Assembly (NCBI RefSeq): GCF_900101095.1
Contig: NZ_FNFM01000011.1
Span: forward strand, 62,001 to 126,000
Source of the DNA: Actinopolyspora mzabensis
Lineage (GTDB): Bacteria; Actinomycetota; Actinomycetes; Mycobacteriales; Pseudonocardiaceae
Direction of reading: 5' to 3'
DNA length: 64,000 bases
Positions 26,927 to 36,856 of this stretch are shown one piece after another (within the stretch, counting starts at the first letter, position 1; each line of letters starts with the position of its first letter). The notes beneath the pieces are model-generated. The model had not been told where the DNA came from. It saw nothing but the letters and a program-made list of their open reading frames with translations, and made no database searches. The position numbers and the translations under genes are program-made.

Positions 26927-28318
26927 TCAGCAGCCGACCAGGCGGGCCGCCAGATACGCCTCCAGCTTGTCGATGGCCACCCGTTCCTGCTCCATCGTGT
27001 CGCGTTCGCGCACCGTCACCGCGTGGTCGGACAACGAGTCGAAGTCGACCGTGACGCAGAACGGAGTACCGATCTCGTCGTGCCTGCGATAGCGCCTCCC
27101 GATGGCACCCGCGTCATCGAAGTCGATGTTCCAGTTGCGGCGCAGCGTGGTCGCGACGTCCCTCGCCTTGGGGGAGAGATCGGCGTTCCGCGACAGCGGC
27201 AGCACCGCCACCTTGATCGGCGCCAGCCTGCGGTCGAGTTTGAGCACGACGCGCTTGTCCACCCCGCCCTTGGCGTTGGGGGCCTCGTCCTCGCGGTAGG
27301 CGTCGACCAGGAAGGCCATCATCGGCCGGCCTAGCCCGGCCGCGGGTTCGATCACGTAGGGACGGTAACGGGAGTTGCTGGTCTGGTCGAAGTACGACAG
27401 GTCCACGCCGGAATGGTTGGAGTGGGTGGTCAGGTCGAAGTCCGTCCGGTTCGCGACGCCCTCCAGCTCACCCCACTCGCTGCCGCTGAAGCCGAAGCGG
27501 TACTCGATGTCGACGGTCCGCTTGGAGTAGTGCGAGAGCTTTTCCTTGGGGTGCTCGTAATGCCGGATGTTGTTCGGATCGATACCGAGGTCAGTGTACC
27601 ACTCGGTGCGGTTGGAGATCCAGTACTCGTGCCAGGACTCGTCCTCACCCGGCTCGACGAAGAACTCCATCTCCATCTGCTCGAACTCGCGGGTGCGGAA
27701 GATGAAGTTGCCGGGGGTCACCTCGTTGCGGAACGACTTGCCGACCTGGCCGATCCCGAACGGCGGTTTCTTGCGCGCCGTGGTCATCACGTTCAAGAAG
27801 TTGACAAAGATGCCCTGAGCCGTCTCCGGACGCAGGTAGTGCAGCCCCTCCTCCGAGTCGACCGGCCCCAGGAAGGTCTTGAGCAGCCCGTTGAACATCT
27901 TCGGCTCGGTGAACTGGCCGCGGTTCCCGCAGTTCGGGCAGGGAACCTCGGAGAGGTCGCTGTCGTCGACGTCCTTGCCGGTGCGCTCGGCGTACTCCTC
28001 GGCGAGCTGGTCCGAGCGGTGCCGGTGGTGGCAAGCGGTGCACTCGACCAACGGATCCACGAACTCCTGCACGTGTCCGGACGCTTCCCAGACCTCACGC
28101 GGCAGGATGACCGACGAGTCCAGGCCGACGACGTCGTCCCGCCCCTGCACCATGCTGCGCCACCACTGGCGCTTGATGTTGTCCTTGAGCTCCACCCCGA
28201 GCGGCCCGTAATCCCATGCCGACCGGGTACCGCCGTAAATTTCGCCGCTCGGGTAGACGAAGCCACGACGCTTGCACAGATTCACGATCGTTTCGATCTG
28301 GTCGGTGGGCACGCTCAC
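26927..28318 (-). CDS. glyS: Glycyl-tRNA synthetase, single-chain dimeric type
   Basis: This 463-residue class II synthetase charges tRNA-Gly. Typical features are the N-terminal [33 protein letters not shown], the zinc-binding pairs [12 protein letters not shown] and [10 protein letters not shown], class II motif 2 ([25 protein letters not shown]), and the anticodon-binding domain. The start is GTG at 28318; a second GTG at 28312 (after GGAGTGA) is equally possible. The open frame further upstream is not protein-like. Gene order glyS next to divergent smtB-zur is conserved with mycobacteria. Confidence 0.96.
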   Translation of the reverse strand: MSVPTDQIETIVNLCKRRGFVYPSGEIYGGTRSAWDYGPLGVELKDNIKRQWWRSMVQGRDDVVGLDSSVILPREVWEASGHVQEFVDPLVECTACHHRHRSDQLAEEYAERTGKDVDDSDLSEVPCPNCGNRGQFTEPKMFNGLLKTFLGPVDSEEGLHYLRPETAQGIFVNFLNVMTTARKKPPFGIGQVGKSFRNEVTPGNFIFRTREFEQMEMEFFVEPGEDESWHEYWISNRTEWYTDLGIDPNNIRHYEHPKEKLSHYSKRTVDIEYRFGFSGSEWGELEGVANRTDFDLTTHSNHSGVDLSYFDQTSNSRYRPYVIEPAAGLGRPMMAFLVDAYREDEAPNAKGGVDKRVVLKLDRRLAPIKVAVLPLSRNADLSPKARDVATTLRRNWNIDFDDAGAIGRRYRRHDEIGTPFCVTVDFDSLSDHAVTVRERDTMEQERVAIDKLEAYLAARLVGC

Positions 28319-28666
28319 TCCACGCTTGTCGCTGGTTGCTCGGGCTCCGGCCGAGGAAGTCGGTTCGGTACTCGACGAATCGGCCGGGCTGGTCCGCGGA
28401 TTCCCGACGGTGAGTTTCCCAGCGTACCGAGGCAGCATCGAGGGCGGCGCGGCCCCACCCCGCAGTACCGACACCCGCGAGCTCGGCTGCGCCCGCCGAA
28501 GTGGACGACGCCCGTAGGATGGACGGTGTTCCACGACCAACTCGCGACGAGGCGATGAAAGGATCCCTTCGGCCACGACACTGCGCCGCGTGTGCCTCGG
28601 AGGACTCGTACCGCCGTGACCGGCGGACGGTCGATCATCACGTGGTAGTGCCGCTGATCACCTCTC
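28319..28666. other. Divergent intergenic region between glyS and smtB-like gene
   Basis: These 348 bases hold the leftward glyS promoter and the rightward promoter of the ArsR/Zur pair. I could not recognise an SmtB-type 12-2-12 operator by eye. A T-box leader for glyS was looked for and not found. Confidence 0.45.
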
Positions 28667-29044
28667 ATGAGCAACGACGAAGAGCACTCCGGCGAACGAG
28701 CCGAGCCGGCCACGGTACCCACCGGTGATCCGGAAACCCTTGCCGAGGCGGGTGAGTTGCTGCGGGCGTTGGCCGCCCCGGTGCGGATCGCCATCGTGCT
28801 GCAACTGCGCGCGGGAGAACGCTGTGTGCACGAACTCGTCGACGCGCTCGGCGTGGCCCAGCCGCTCATCAGCCAACATCTTCGGGTGCTGAAAACGGCT
28901 GGTGTGGTGCGCGGCCGCCGCAACGGGCGCGAAGTGGTCTACCGGTTGGTCGACGAGCATCTGGCACACATAGTCGTGGACGCCGTAGCCCACGCGGAAG
29001 AGGACTCGGAGGACGAGAACGCCTCCACGGTGAACGCGCCTTAA
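28667..29044 (+). CDS. smtB: SmtB/ArsR-family zinc-responsive repressor
   Basis: This 125-residue winged-helix repressor likely controls zinc export or its own operon. The recognition helix is in CVHELVDALGVAQPLISQHLRVLKTAGVV. The C-terminal helix carries the alpha5 zinc site of SmtB/CzrA in exact spacing: D96 and H98, then H109 and E112 from the partner subunit. That suggests zinc sensing, not arsenic sensing. It lies 122 bases before zur on the same strand, as in mycobacteria, where the pair forms a zinc-response operon. The N-terminal 20 residues are acidic and probably disordered. Confidence 0.93.
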   Translation: MSNDEEHSGERAEPATVPTGDPETLAEAGELLRALAAPVRIAIVLQLRAGERCVHELVDALGVAQPLISQHLRVLKTAGVVRGRRNGREVVYRLVDEHLAHIVVDAVAHAEEDSEDENASTVNAP

Positions 29045-29166
29045 TCGGTGACACGATCCGCCCGAGGGCTCGCCGACCGCTCCGGTGCGGACCGACGGGC
29101 CGGACACGCGAGTCGCGAGAACTTAGTTACAGTCCCGTACACATCCGAGCAGAAGACGGAGAAAGC

Positions 29167-29583
29167 GTGACCCCCAGCGAGCGTCCCTCGGCCGCGATCC
29201 CGGGTCTGCGGTCCACCAAGCAACGGGCCGCGGTGTCGCGTCTGCTCAGCGAGATCGACGATTTCCGCTCCGCGCAGGAACTGCACGAACAGTTGCGAAA
29301 CCGTGGTGAGGGAATCGGGCTGACAACCGTCTACCGCACACTGCAGTCGCTGGCCGACGCGGGTGAGATCGACGTGCTTCGCAGTGACTCCGGGGAGGCC
29401 GTCTACCGGAAGTGCTCCGCCGACCACCACCATCATCTGGTCTGCCGGTACTGCGGCAGAACCGTCGAGGTGGCGGATCCCCCGGTGGAGGACTGGGCGG
29501 AACGGATCGCCACCGAACACGGCTTCTCCGAGGTGGACCACACCGTCGAGATAATCGGCACTTGCTCCGAGTGCGGACTCTGA
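29167..29583 (+). CDS. zur: Zinc uptake regulator, Fur family
   Basis: This 138-residue Fur-family repressor shuts down zinc uptake genes when zinc is high. The winged helix is at about residues 14-82 (GLTTVYRTLQSLADAGEID). The structural zinc site is C93/C96 and C133/C136. The regulatory site uses the His cluster H87-H90 with nearby acidic residues and C83. The CxxC-x36-CxxC pattern and the partner smtB make Zur the best assignment over Fur or PerR. The start is GTG. Confidence 0.94.
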   Translation: MTPSERPSAAIPGLRSTKQRAAVSRLLSEIDDFRSAQELHEQLRNRGEGIGLTTVYRTLQSLADAGEIDVLRSDSGEAVYRKCSADHHHHLVCRYCGRTVEVADPPVEDWAERIATEHGFSEVDHTVEIIGTCSECGL

Positions 29584-29728
29584 CCTCCACCGAGTCGAGC
29601 CCCCGCGGCGGGAGCACCCGGGGACCGAAATCGCGAGCGAACCCTCTCGGCCCCGGGGAACGCACCGACCGGGAACTCGTGCTGCCGCGGCACCGGCACG
29701 AGACCCGGCCAGCGGCACGAGGATCCGA

Positions 29729-30178
29729 TCAGCCGGGATCGCCGAACCCGGTCACCGCCTCGGAGCCGAACGTCTCGGCCAGTTCCCCCCGCAGCTGCGA
29801 CCCACCGGAAACCACGAGCATCAGCAACGTGGCCAGCGGCTCCTCGGTCATCCCGTCGGCGGGGAACGCGTAGCGCAGCGTGAGATCCATTCCCCCCTCG
29901 TTGCGCACCACACCGAGCGTGCCGAACATGCCCTGACCGGCACGTTCGGCCACCCATCGGGCTATCGCGTCATCCCGGGGCAGGTCCCAGGCGACCACGC
30001 AGGTCAGGCTCAGCACGGTCAGTCCCTCGGCGAGGCGCATCGCCTGCAACGCGCACGGCGTACCGGAGTGCAGGAAGGTCAGCGCCCCGTCGTCGTCGAC
30101 CCGTACCTCGTAGTAGTTCTCCAGCGCACGTTTGGCCACGGTCAGCAGATCGGCCGTCCCGGCGGCTTCACTCGACAT
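29729..30178 (-). CDS. YbjN-domain-like protein
   Basis: This 149-residue cytoplasmic protein resembles the YbjN/SRPBCC-like sensory fold seen in actinobacteria (RALENYYEVRVDDDGALTFLHSGTPCAL, then LRYAFPADGMTEEPLATLLMLVVSGG). It has no catalytic motif. Its ATG overlaps the uppS stop (TGATG), so it is co-translated with uppS. Mycobacteria carry a similar small gene at the corresponding place. The role is unknown. Confidence 0.75.
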   Translation of the reverse strand: MSSEAAGTADLLTVAKRALENYYEVRVDDDGALTFLHSGTPCALQAMRLAEGLTVLSLTCVVAWDLPRDDAIARWVAERAGQGMFGTLGVVRNEGGMDLTLRYAFPADGMTEEPLATLLMLVVSGGSQLRGELAETFGSEAVTGFGDPG

Positions 30179-31023
30179 CAATGCTGCTCCCCATCGTGCT
30201 CGGCCGGGCTCGAGTCCTGCTCGGTTCGGTCCACCGCACCCCCGAATCGACGATCACGGCGCGCGTAGGCGGCGCAGGCGTCCCAGAAGTGCGTGCGGTC
30301 CACGTCCGGGAACAGCGTGTCCTGAAAGACCATCTCGGCGTAGGCGGACTGCCAGAGCATGAAGTTGGAGGTACGGCGTTCCCCGGAGGGACGGATGAAC
30401 AGATCCACGTCCGGCATCTGGGGTTGGTACAGGTGGCGTGCCACCGTACGCTGGTCCACCTTGTCCGGATTGATCTTGCCCGCCGCGGCGAGTCGGGCGA
30501 TCTCCCGCGCCGAGTCGCCGATCTCCGCGCGACCGCCGTAGTTGACGCACATCGTCAGGTTCATGACCTGGTTCTCGGCGGTACGCCGCTCCGCGGCCCG
30601 CAGCTCGTCGACCACACTGCGCCACAGCTTGGGCCGCCGGCCCGCCCAACGCACCCGCACACCGAGTTCGTCCAGCTCGTCCACCCTGCGGTGGATCACG
30701 TCCCGGTTGAAGCCCATCAGGAACTTGACCTCGTCGGGACTGCGTTTCCAGTTCTCGGTGGAGAAGGCGTACAGCGACAGCCACTGCACCCCCAGCTGGA
30801 TCGCCCCGCGCGTCAGCTCCAGGACCACAGCCTCACCGCGTTTGTGCCCCTCGATGCGCGGCAGACCGCGCTCGTTCGCCCACCTGCCGTTGCCGTCCAT
30901 GACCACGGCCACGTGGTTGGGCACCAGCTCGGGGGGAAGAGAGGGGGGTTGTGCTCCGGAGGGATGCGGGTCGGGCGCCCGTACGTTCGGCGCTTCCCTG
31001 TCCCGCCCGCGGCGTCGCAGCAT
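30178..31023 (-). CDS. uppS: Isoprenyl transferase (cis-polyprenyl diphosphate synthase)
   Basis: This 281-residue enzyme makes the long-chain polyprenyl diphosphate used as lipid carrier for cell wall synthesis. The catalytic Asp is D43 in [24 protein letters not shown] and the C-terminal [24 protein letters not shown] are signatures of the family. The C-terminal tail after about residue 260 is acidic and variable. In mycobacteria the same locus encodes decaprenyl diphosphate synthase; the chain length here cannot be read from sequence. Confidence 0.95.
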   Translation of the reverse strand: MLRRRGRDREAPNVRAPDPHPSGAQPPSLPPELVPNHVAVVMDGNGRWANERGLPRIEGHKRGEAVVLELTRGAIQLGVQWLSLYAFSTENWKRSPDEVKFLMGFNRDVIHRRVDELDELGVRVRWAGRRPKLWRSVVDELRAAERRTAENQVMNLTMCVNYGGRAEIGDSAREIARLAAAGKINPDKVDQRTVARHLYQPQMPDVDLFIRPSGERRTSNFMLWQSAYAEMVFQDTLFPDVDRTHFWDACAAYARRDRRFGGAVDRTEQDSSPAEHDGEQH

Positions 31024-31096
31024 CGGTGGGTCCCCTTCGTGGTCGCTGGGCCGAGTCCTTCCCGAACCGTCGCCTATTCTCGCGAACGCGACTGCG

Positions 31097-31705
31097 CTAC
31101 CCGCCCAGTGGTCGGCCGAACCGGATGGCGGGCCCGTCGTCCAACGGCAGGCGTGTCATCCCCATCGCACGGTAGAACGCGTGAGCGGCGGCGTTGGTGG
31201 CCCGCACACCGAGCTGCACCCCCGGGGAACCGGCCTGTTCCAGCGCGGTGAACAGTGTACGCAGCAACGCCGCGCCCAGTCCGTTACGACGGGCTCCGGA
31301 AAGCACGTTGATGTGCAGATGCGAAGGATAGTTCCCGGAATCCGGCAGCAACATCCGCAGCGGCCGGTGCAGCAGCAGCCGCAAGTGCTCGTCGGCGTCG
31401 TCGGAGCGTTCCTCGGTGCCGGTGAGCGGATGACTGGCCGTGAACGCCGGGGTCCACTCCCGCTGCCAACGGTGGTAGAACTCGGTCGAGTCCAACGCCG
31501 CGACCACGTAACCGAGCGGTTGTCCCGAGATCTCGGCCAGAAAGCACAGTCGTGGTTGCAGGGCGAGGTAGGGCCCCGCGAAAACGTGGGCCATCAGCTC
31601 CGGATCCCGCAGGATGTGACGCGAGTGCTCCCCCGCGTCCCCCGTGGCCACACAGATCCGACGTACCGCCACGGCGTCCTCGGGCCGGCAGGGGCGGATT
31701 ATCAC
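31097..31705 (-). CDS. GNAT-family N-acetyltransferase
   Basis: This 202-residue acetyltransferase has the acetyl-CoA binding motif [17 protein letters not shown] and the C-terminal [13 protein letters not shown]. The N-terminus starts with [15 protein letters not shown], usual for GNATs. The substrate is not predictable. It starts with GTG and overlaps the recO stop by four bases, so it is translated with recO. Confidence 0.9.
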   Translation of the reverse strand: MIIRPCRPEDAVAVRRICVATGDAGEHSRHILRDPELMAHVFAGPYLALQPRLCFLAEISGQPLGYVVAALDSTEFYHRWQREWTPAFTASHPLTGTEERSDDADEHLRLLLHRPLRMLLPDSGNYPSHLHINVLSGARRNGLGAALLRTLFTALEQAGSPGVQLGVRATNAAAHAFYRAMGMTRLPLDDGPAIRFGRPLGG

Positions 31706-32601
31706 GAGTTCCCCGACGCATTGGCGGAATCGGGTTGGGCCGCGCCGGACCGGTCCGCGCCGGACGGGGTGGCGTGCTCGACCGGCTCCTCGACACCGCT
31801 CGCGCGTTGCCGGATGAGCTCCGGCACGGGGTTCGACGACTCGTACTCGCGCCCCTCGGGCTCAGCCGCGGCGTGCCGCTCGACCAGGGGCAACGAGCGC
31901 AGCCGGTGCTCCAGGTGCCACTGCAGGTGCGCGGCTACCAACCCGCTGGCCTCGCCGCGTACGGCCTCACCGGAGTCCTCCGCCACTGCCCATTCGCCGT
32001 TGAGCAGTGCATTCAGCAGTCGGATCGTCGTGGCCGCCGGGCGCACCGTGCCCGTGGGCCTGCACTCGGCGCAGATCGTGCCTCCCGCGGCCACGCTGAA
32101 AGCCGGGTGTGGCCCGGCCAGACCGCAACGGGCGCATTCGTCCAGCGCCGGGGCCCACCCCGCGAACGCCATGGCCCGCAGCACGAAGGAGTCCAACACC
32201 AGGGAGGGATCCCGGTCTCTGCCGCTGAAGGCACGCAACGCCCCGACGGTGAGCAGGTACACGCGCAACACCGGTTCGCGTTCCTCCGCGACGATGCGGT
32301 CGACGGTCTCCAACGCGGCGCAGGCCGTGGTGTAGCGGCGGTAGTCGCCGACTATTCCCATCCCGAAAGCGTCCAGGGTCTGAACCTGGGTGATCACGTC
32401 GAGCGTTCTTCCGGTGTGCAGCTGGACATCAACGTGCGCGAACGGTTCCAACCTGGCGCCGAACCGGGAACCGGTGCGACGCACTCCTTTGGCCACGGCG
32501 CGCACCTTGCCGTACCGCCGGGTCAGCAGTGTGACGATCCGGTCGGCCTCGCCGAGCTTGCCCACACGCAGCACGACACCGACATCCCGATACAGGCTCA
32601 C
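31702..32601 (-). CDS. recO: DNA repair protein RecO
   Basis: This 299-residue recombination mediator helps load RecA on gapped DNA through RecF-type repair. The N-terminal OB fold (SLYRDVGVVLRVGKLGEADRIVTLLTRRYG) and a four-Cys zinc finger (CARCG, then TICAECR) are visible. GTG 32601 is preferred because family members begin at SLYRD; GTG 32628 would add nine residues. It lies between the DUF2752 gene and the acetyltransferase gene. Confidence 0.93.
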   Translation of the reverse strand: MSLYRDVGVVLRVGKLGEADRIVTLLTRRYGKVRAVAKGVRRTGSRFGARLEPFAHVDVQLHTGRTLDVITQVQTLDAFGMGIVGDYRRYTTACAALETVDRIVAEEREPVLRVYLLTVGALRAFSGRDRDPSLVLDSFVLRAMAFAGWAPALDECARCGLAGPHPAFSVAAGGTICAECRPTGTVRPAATTIRLLNALLNGEWAVAEDSGEAVRGEASGLVAAHLQWHLEHRLRSLPLVERHAAAEPEGREYESSNPVPELIRQRASGVEEPVEHATPSGADRSGAAQPDSANASGNS

Positions 32602-32628
32602 GTTCGCAGTATCCCATCGCGGGGGCAC

Positions 32629-33042
32629 TCAGGTGGACAGCGTCGTCAGGGGCGGAACGGGAATGTTTCGGAGGATCGTCCACAGCAGCAGCCCCACCCC
32701 CAGCAGGTAGGCGCACGCCACCCCGCCGCGGCCGGCGGGCCAGATCCGCCGTGTGCTGCCCAGCTCGAAACGTACCCCCGCCACGAACAGGGACAGCGCC
32801 ACCGGGGACAACACCAGCAGCGCGAAAGCGTTGAAATCCAGGGCAAGCAACGGATCACCCGCCAGCAACGCCCGGAGCATACGAGTACCCCCGCACATGG
32901 GGCCGTCCAGTCCCAACGTCTTGAACGGGCACGGCGGCCCGACGGGTGAGATCAGCAACACCGCGGCGACGACGCCGAGACCGAGGACCACCGAAAGCGT
33001 GCGGAACGGCCCGAACCGACGGGACGCGAATCGTGTCCCCAA
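32629..33042 (-). CDS. DUF2752 family membrane protein
   Basis: This 137-residue protein has about three membrane helices and the DUF2752 core CPFKTLGLDGPMCGGTRM, with paired Cys in a re-entrant-like loop. The function of the family is unknown. The start is TTG at 33042. It is supported by an unusually complete ribosome binding site (GGAGGTGA) with the right spacing. It precedes recO and is likely in the same transcript. Confidence 0.85.
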   Translation of the reverse strand: MGTRFASRRFGPFRTLSVVLGLGVVAAVLLISPVGPPCPFKTLGLDGPMCGGTRMLRALLAGDPLLALDFNAFALLVLSPVALSLFVAGVRFELGSTRRIWPAGRGGVACAYLLGVGLLLWTILRNIPVPPLTTLST

Positions 33043-33207
33043 GAATCACCTCCGGGGAGCCCCTGGCCGGGCATGCTTGTCCGACGTCGATGTCCACCGC
33101 GGGCACCGACCGGGACGATCGTACCCACGGTCCGGACGGTTCGGGACGGCGCGCCACTTTGGTCATCCGGCGTGGTTGGATCTGGACAACGACATCGAAG
33201 GAGCAGC

Positions 33208-33675
33208 ATGAGCAATCCGTACGATCCGAATCCGCACAATCCGCCCTCCGACAGCGGGGGCTTTCCCCAGCCCTACCAGGGCTCGTACGGCGGGAGCGGT
33301 TATCCCGGTTACCAACCGGGCCAACAGTACCCCCAGTACCAGCAATATCCGCAGTACCAGCAGTACCCGCCCGGCGCACCGGGCTATCCCGGAGCACGGC
33401 CGGGCACCAACGGCATGGCGATCGCCTCGATGGTGCTCTCCCTCGCCGCCATCCCGCTCGGCTGCGCATGGGGCTTCGGGATCATACCTGCGATCCTGGG
33501 TGTGGTGTTCGGTCACCTGGCCAAGCGGCAGCTCCGGAGCCACGGAGGCGAGGGTGACGGTATGGCCACGGCCGGCCTGGTGGTCGGCTACTGCCTCATC
33601 GGGCTGATTCTCGTGCTGATCGTGCTGCTGATCGCGGTCGGCCTCAGCATGCCGATGATGACGACCAATGCGTAA
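33208..33675 (+). CDS. DUF4190 domain membrane protein
   Basis: This 155-residue protein has a Pro/Tyr/Gln-rich N-terminus with repeated QYPQYQ units (about residues 25-60). Two membrane helices follow in the DUF4190 pattern (GMAIASMVLSLAAIPLGC, then GMATAGLVVGYCLIGLILVLIVLLIAV). Such proteins are common in actinobacteria and their function is unknown. The ATG start has GAAGGAG upstream. It stands alone, divergent from the recO operon. Confidence 0.85.
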   Translation: MSNPYDPNPHNPPSDSGGFPQPYQGSYGGSGYPGYQPGQQYPQYQQYPQYQQYPPGAPGYPGARPGTNGMAIASMVLSLAAIPLGCAWGFGIIPAILGVVFGHLAKRQLRSHGGEGDGMATAGLVVGYCLIGLILVLIVLLIAVGLSMPMMTTNA

Positions 33676-34001
33676 GGCGGAGCCACCCACCCTTGTGAGA
33701 GGCCTCGCCAACAGCTCGAGGCGACGGGCGCGGGACCGCTACTCGGCTGGATCATCACGGCCCGCTCGCGCTACCCGGTGGTAACGACGATCACGAACCG
33801 GCCGCCGCGACGGTTCCGGACCTCGGCCCCGAAGGGCGAGGGGCTCCGGTACACGAACCGGACACACCGCGAGGTCGCGGGCACGCGGCGGCCGTTGCTG
33901 GAGTGCCCCGCTGCTCTGCCGGGCATCGGACTCGCACACCGTAACGTCCCGGAACGTCCGAAGGCGCGCTCGCGCGAGCCGAGCGAACTCTCCCCTCGGC
34001 T
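33676..34001. other. Gene-free stretch
   Basis: These 326 bases lie between two convergent genes, the DUF4190 gene and era. I found no coding frame and no strong terminator hairpin. Confidence 0.5.
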
Positions 34002-34910
34002 CTAGAATCCCAGCTTGCGAAGTTGCTTGGGATCACGTTGCCATTCCTTGGCGACCTTCACCTGCAGATCCAGGAAAATCTTGCTGCCCAACAACGCCTG
34101 GATGTGCCGCCTGGCGGTCTCGCCGACCTCCTTGAGACGTTCCCCGCTCCTACCGATCACGATGGCCTTCTGGCTGGAACGCTCCACATACAGCGAGGCG
34201 TAGATGTCCACCAGGTTGTCGTAGTTCTCCCTGGGCGCCATCTCGTCGATGGCCACCGCCAGGGAGTGCGGCAGTTCGTCACGCACCCCTTCCAGAGCCG
34301 ACTCGCGGATGAGTTCGGAGATCAGCGATTCCTCGGGCTCGTCGGTGATCTCGCCGTCCGGATACAGCTGCGGCCCCTCCGGAACCTGCTGAACCAGCAG
34401 ATCGGAGAGCACGTCCATCTGGAACCGGTCCACCGCCGAGACCGGAACGATCTCGGCGAAGTCCATGAGTTCCTGCATGGCGACCAGTTGTTGGGCCACG
34501 CGTGCTCTGTTCACCACATCGGTCTTGGTGACGATACCGATCACCGGGGTACGTCGCGCGACCTTGGCGAGCTCCGCCGCGATGTGGCGATCGCCGGGCC
34601 CGATCTTCTGGTCGGCGGGCACGCAGAAGCCGATGACGTCGACCTCGGACCACGTTTCGTGCACCAGGTCGTTGAGCCGCTCGCCCAGCAGGGTGCGGGG
34701 ACGGTGCAGTCCCGGCGTGTCCACGATGACCAACTGCGCGTCGGGCCGGTGCACGATCCCTCGAATCGCGTGCCGCGTGGTCTGCGGCTTGCTGGAGGTG
34801 ATGGCCACCTTCGTGCCGACGAGTGCGTTGGTCAACGTCGACTTGCCGGCGTTGGGGCGGCCCACGAAGCAGGCGAATCCGGATCGATGTGTTTCGCTTG
34901 AGCTGGTCAC
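34002..34910 (-). CDS. era: GTPase Era
   Basis: This 302-residue GTPase helps 30S ribosome assembly by binding the 3' end of 16S rRNA. The G1 loop GRPNAGKST, G3 DTPGLHRP and G4 TKTD are present. The C-terminal KH domain (AIVIGRSGERLKEVGETARRHIQALLG) is complete. GTG 34910 fits the family start; the upstream open frame overlaps the clc gene. In relatives era follows directly after the cytidine-deaminase-like gene. Here the clc and marR genes lie between them. Confidence 0.95.
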   Translation of the reverse strand: MTSSSETHRSGFACFVGRPNAGKSTLTNALVGTKVAITSSKPQTTRHAIRGIVHRPDAQLVIVDTPGLHRPRTLLGERLNDLVHETWSEVDVIGFCVPADQKIGPGDRHIAAELAKVARRTPVIGIVTKTDVVNRARVAQQLVAMQELMDFAEIVPVSAVDRFQMDVLSDLLVQQVPEGPQLYPDGEITDEPEESLISELIRESALEGVRDELPHSLAVAIDEMAPRENYDNLVDIYASLYVERSSQKAIVIGRSGERLKEVGETARRHIQALLGSKIFLDLQVKVAKEWQRDPKQLRKLGF

Positions 34911-35026
34911 GGCTCTATTCTGACGTGCCTGCCATCCCAGCGACGTGCGGGGAGCCCGGTCCACGCACCGCTGCCCGCGGCGCGACGGGACGAGGGCCCC
35001 CGGCCACACCTTCGTGCAAACCGTTC

Positions 35027-36808
35027 TCAACCGCTGTTGGCGGTGGTGCCCATGCAGCTCAACAGCGTTCGGTGACTGATCCAGCCGACCGGTTGGGTGC
35101 CCTGCTCCTCCAGCACGGGGGCTGCGGTCACCTCGACGGACACCAGCGAGTCGAGTGCGTCGACGAGTTTGGTGCCGGAGGCGATCGCCGGGGGTATCTC
35201 CAACAGGTCACCGACCTCACCGTTGTCCACGGTGCCGTCCCCGAGCACTTCGGCCACCGCCCCAGCCGTGACGCACCCCCGGTAGCACCCTTCGTCGTCC
35301 AGCACGGGCAGCACGGAGTCGGTGCTCTGGGCCAGCCGTTGCGCGGCTTCGGAGAGCTTCGTGCGCGTGGTCAACGTTTCCGGCAACGGATCCATCACGT
35401 CGGCGACCGTACGGTCCGGCAACCGACCACGCCGTTGCCTGGCGTCGAGGTCGATGCCGCGTCTGCTCAGCTTGGTGGTGTAGATCGTGTCCCGACTGAG
35501 TGTCCTGCTGATCAACGTCGCGACCACGACGGCGAGCATCAGCGGCAGGATGATCGAGTACTGCCCGGTCAGCTCGAACAGGATGATCACAGCCGTCATG
35601 GGTGCCCGTGCCGAACCGGCGAAGGCCGCCCCCATGCCGATGAGCCCGTAGGCTCCCGGCGATCCGGCGATCTCCGGAACCAACCCGTGAGCGAGGAGAC
35701 CGAACGCGGTGCCCCCCATGCCGCCGATGAACAGGGCGGGGGCGAACACACCCCCGGATCCGCCGATGCCGATGGTGAGGCTGGTGGCGACCATCTTGCC
35801 CAACAGCAGCACCACCAGGAACCAGATGGCGTAGTTGCCGTTGATGGCGTTGCCCAGCACCGGATAGCCGACGCCGTACATCTGCGGCAGCACCAGCAAC
35901 AGCAGGCCGAGGAACAACCCGCCGACGCCGGGACGCAGCCACTCCGGGCCGCGCCATATTCGGTCGCAGAAGTCCTCCACGCGGTAGAGCACCTTGGAGA
36001 ACAGCACGCCGGAGGCACCGACCAGCACGCCGAGCAGCGCGAACAGCAGGAACTCGGTCGGGTTCTGCAGGTGGAAGGCGGGCAGCGAGAGGAACGCCTC
36101 GTTGCCCATCACGGCACGCCCGATCACGCTGGCGGTGACGCTGGACAGCACCACGGCGCCGAAGGACTCCACCGTGAAGTCGCGGAGGATGAGTTCCATC
36201 GCGAAGAACGGTCCCGCCATGGGAGCGTTGAACGTGGCGGCGATGCCGCCGGCCGCGCCGCAGGCGACCAGCACTCGCATTCTCCGCTCGGTGAGCCGCA
36301 TGCCGCGTCCCATGGTGGAGCCGAGGGCGGAGCCGATCTGCACGATCGGACCTTCCCTGCCGACGGACCCGCCACCGCCGATGCACAGCGCCGAGGCCAG
36401 AGCCTTGACCAGGCTGACCTGGGGTTTTATCCGGCCACCGCGTTCCGATACGGCGTACATGACCTCGGGGACACCGTGCCCCTTGGCCTCGGGAGCGAAC
36501 CAGTAGACCAGTGGGCCGTAGATGAGTCCCGCGACGGCGGGGACCAGCACCAGAAACCAGATTCCGAGTCCGGGCAGCCAGGGATGTGGCGCACCGGGCA
36601 CGGCGGTGTATTCGGGACGTCCGGAGAACAGCTCGGTCGCGGACGTGATCAGCCACCGAAAGGCTATGGCGCCGAGCCCCGAACCGAGGCCGACCAGCAG
36701 TGCGAGGGCCATCAGGCCGCTGCCACGTTCGCGGAGCCAGATTCCGATCCGCCCACGTACCGCTACGGGCAGGGCTATCGATCGTTTTGCGGCTTCCGCC
36801 ATCATCAT
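35027..36808 (-). CDS. ClC-family chloride channel/antiporter with CBS domain
   Basis: This 593-residue membrane protein has the ClC fold: the selectivity motif GSGLG early, GREGPIVQIGSALGS (with the gating glutamate of the GxEGP motif, typical of Cl-/H+ exchangers) and GIGGSGGVFAPALFIGG. A C-terminal CBS pair begins after about residue 460 (VADVMDPLPETL). It may respond to acid or osmotic stress. Start codons ATG at 36808, 36805 and 36802 are all possible. The 13-base palindrome at 36808-36820 overlaps them. It is divergent from a marR gene, which probably regulates it. Confidence 0.93.
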   Translation of the reverse strand: MMMAEAAKRSIALPVAVRGRIGIWLRERGSGLMALALLVGLGSGLGAIAFRWLITSATELFSGRPEYTAVPGAPHPWLPGLGIWFLVLVPAVAGLIYGPLVYWFAPEAKGHGVPEVMYAVSERGGRIKPQVSLVKALASALCIGGGGSVGREGPIVQIGSALGSTMGRGMRLTERRMRVLVACGAAGGIAATFNAPMAGPFFAMELILRDFTVESFGAVVLSSVTASVIGRAVMGNEAFLSLPAFHLQNPTEFLLFALLGVLVGASGVLFSKVLYRVEDFCDRIWRGPEWLRPGVGGLFLGLLLLVLPQMYGVGYPVLGNAINGNYAIWFLVVLLLGKMVATSLTIGIGGSGGVFAPALFIGGMGGTAFGLLAHGLVPEIAGSPGAYGLIGMGAAFAGSARAPMTAVIILFELTGQYSIILPLMLAVVVATLISRTLSRDTIYTTKLSRRGIDLDARQRRGRLPDRTVADVMDPLPETLTTRTKLSEAAQRLAQSTDSVLPVLDDEGCYRGCVTAGAVAEVLGDGTVDNGEVGDLLEIPPAIASGTKLVDALDSLVSVEVTAAPVLEEQGTQPVGWISHRTLLSCMGTTANSG

Positions 36809-36820
36809 TGCATAATGCAA
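36808..36820. promoter_or_regulatory. MarR-type operator palindrome between clc and marR
   Basis: The 13-base sequence TTGCATAATGCAA is a perfect palindrome around a central A. It lies in the 48-base gap between the divergent clc and marR starts and overlaps the first possible clc start codon. Length and symmetry suit a MarR dimer. Binding would block both promoters. The function is inferred from position. Confidence 0.65.
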
Positions 36821-36856
36821 CTCTTGCCCTGTGCACGTCAATGTGAAAATAGCGAC

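Noticed and set aside
28319-28666. T-box leader before glyS
   Set aside because: I looked for a T-box consensus and a terminator/antiterminator pair upstream of glyS and found neither.
34823-36856. Upstream part of a long plus-strand frame ending in marR
   Set aside because: The part before 36857 is antisense to clc and has no protein character. Only the marR part is real, with its own ATG.
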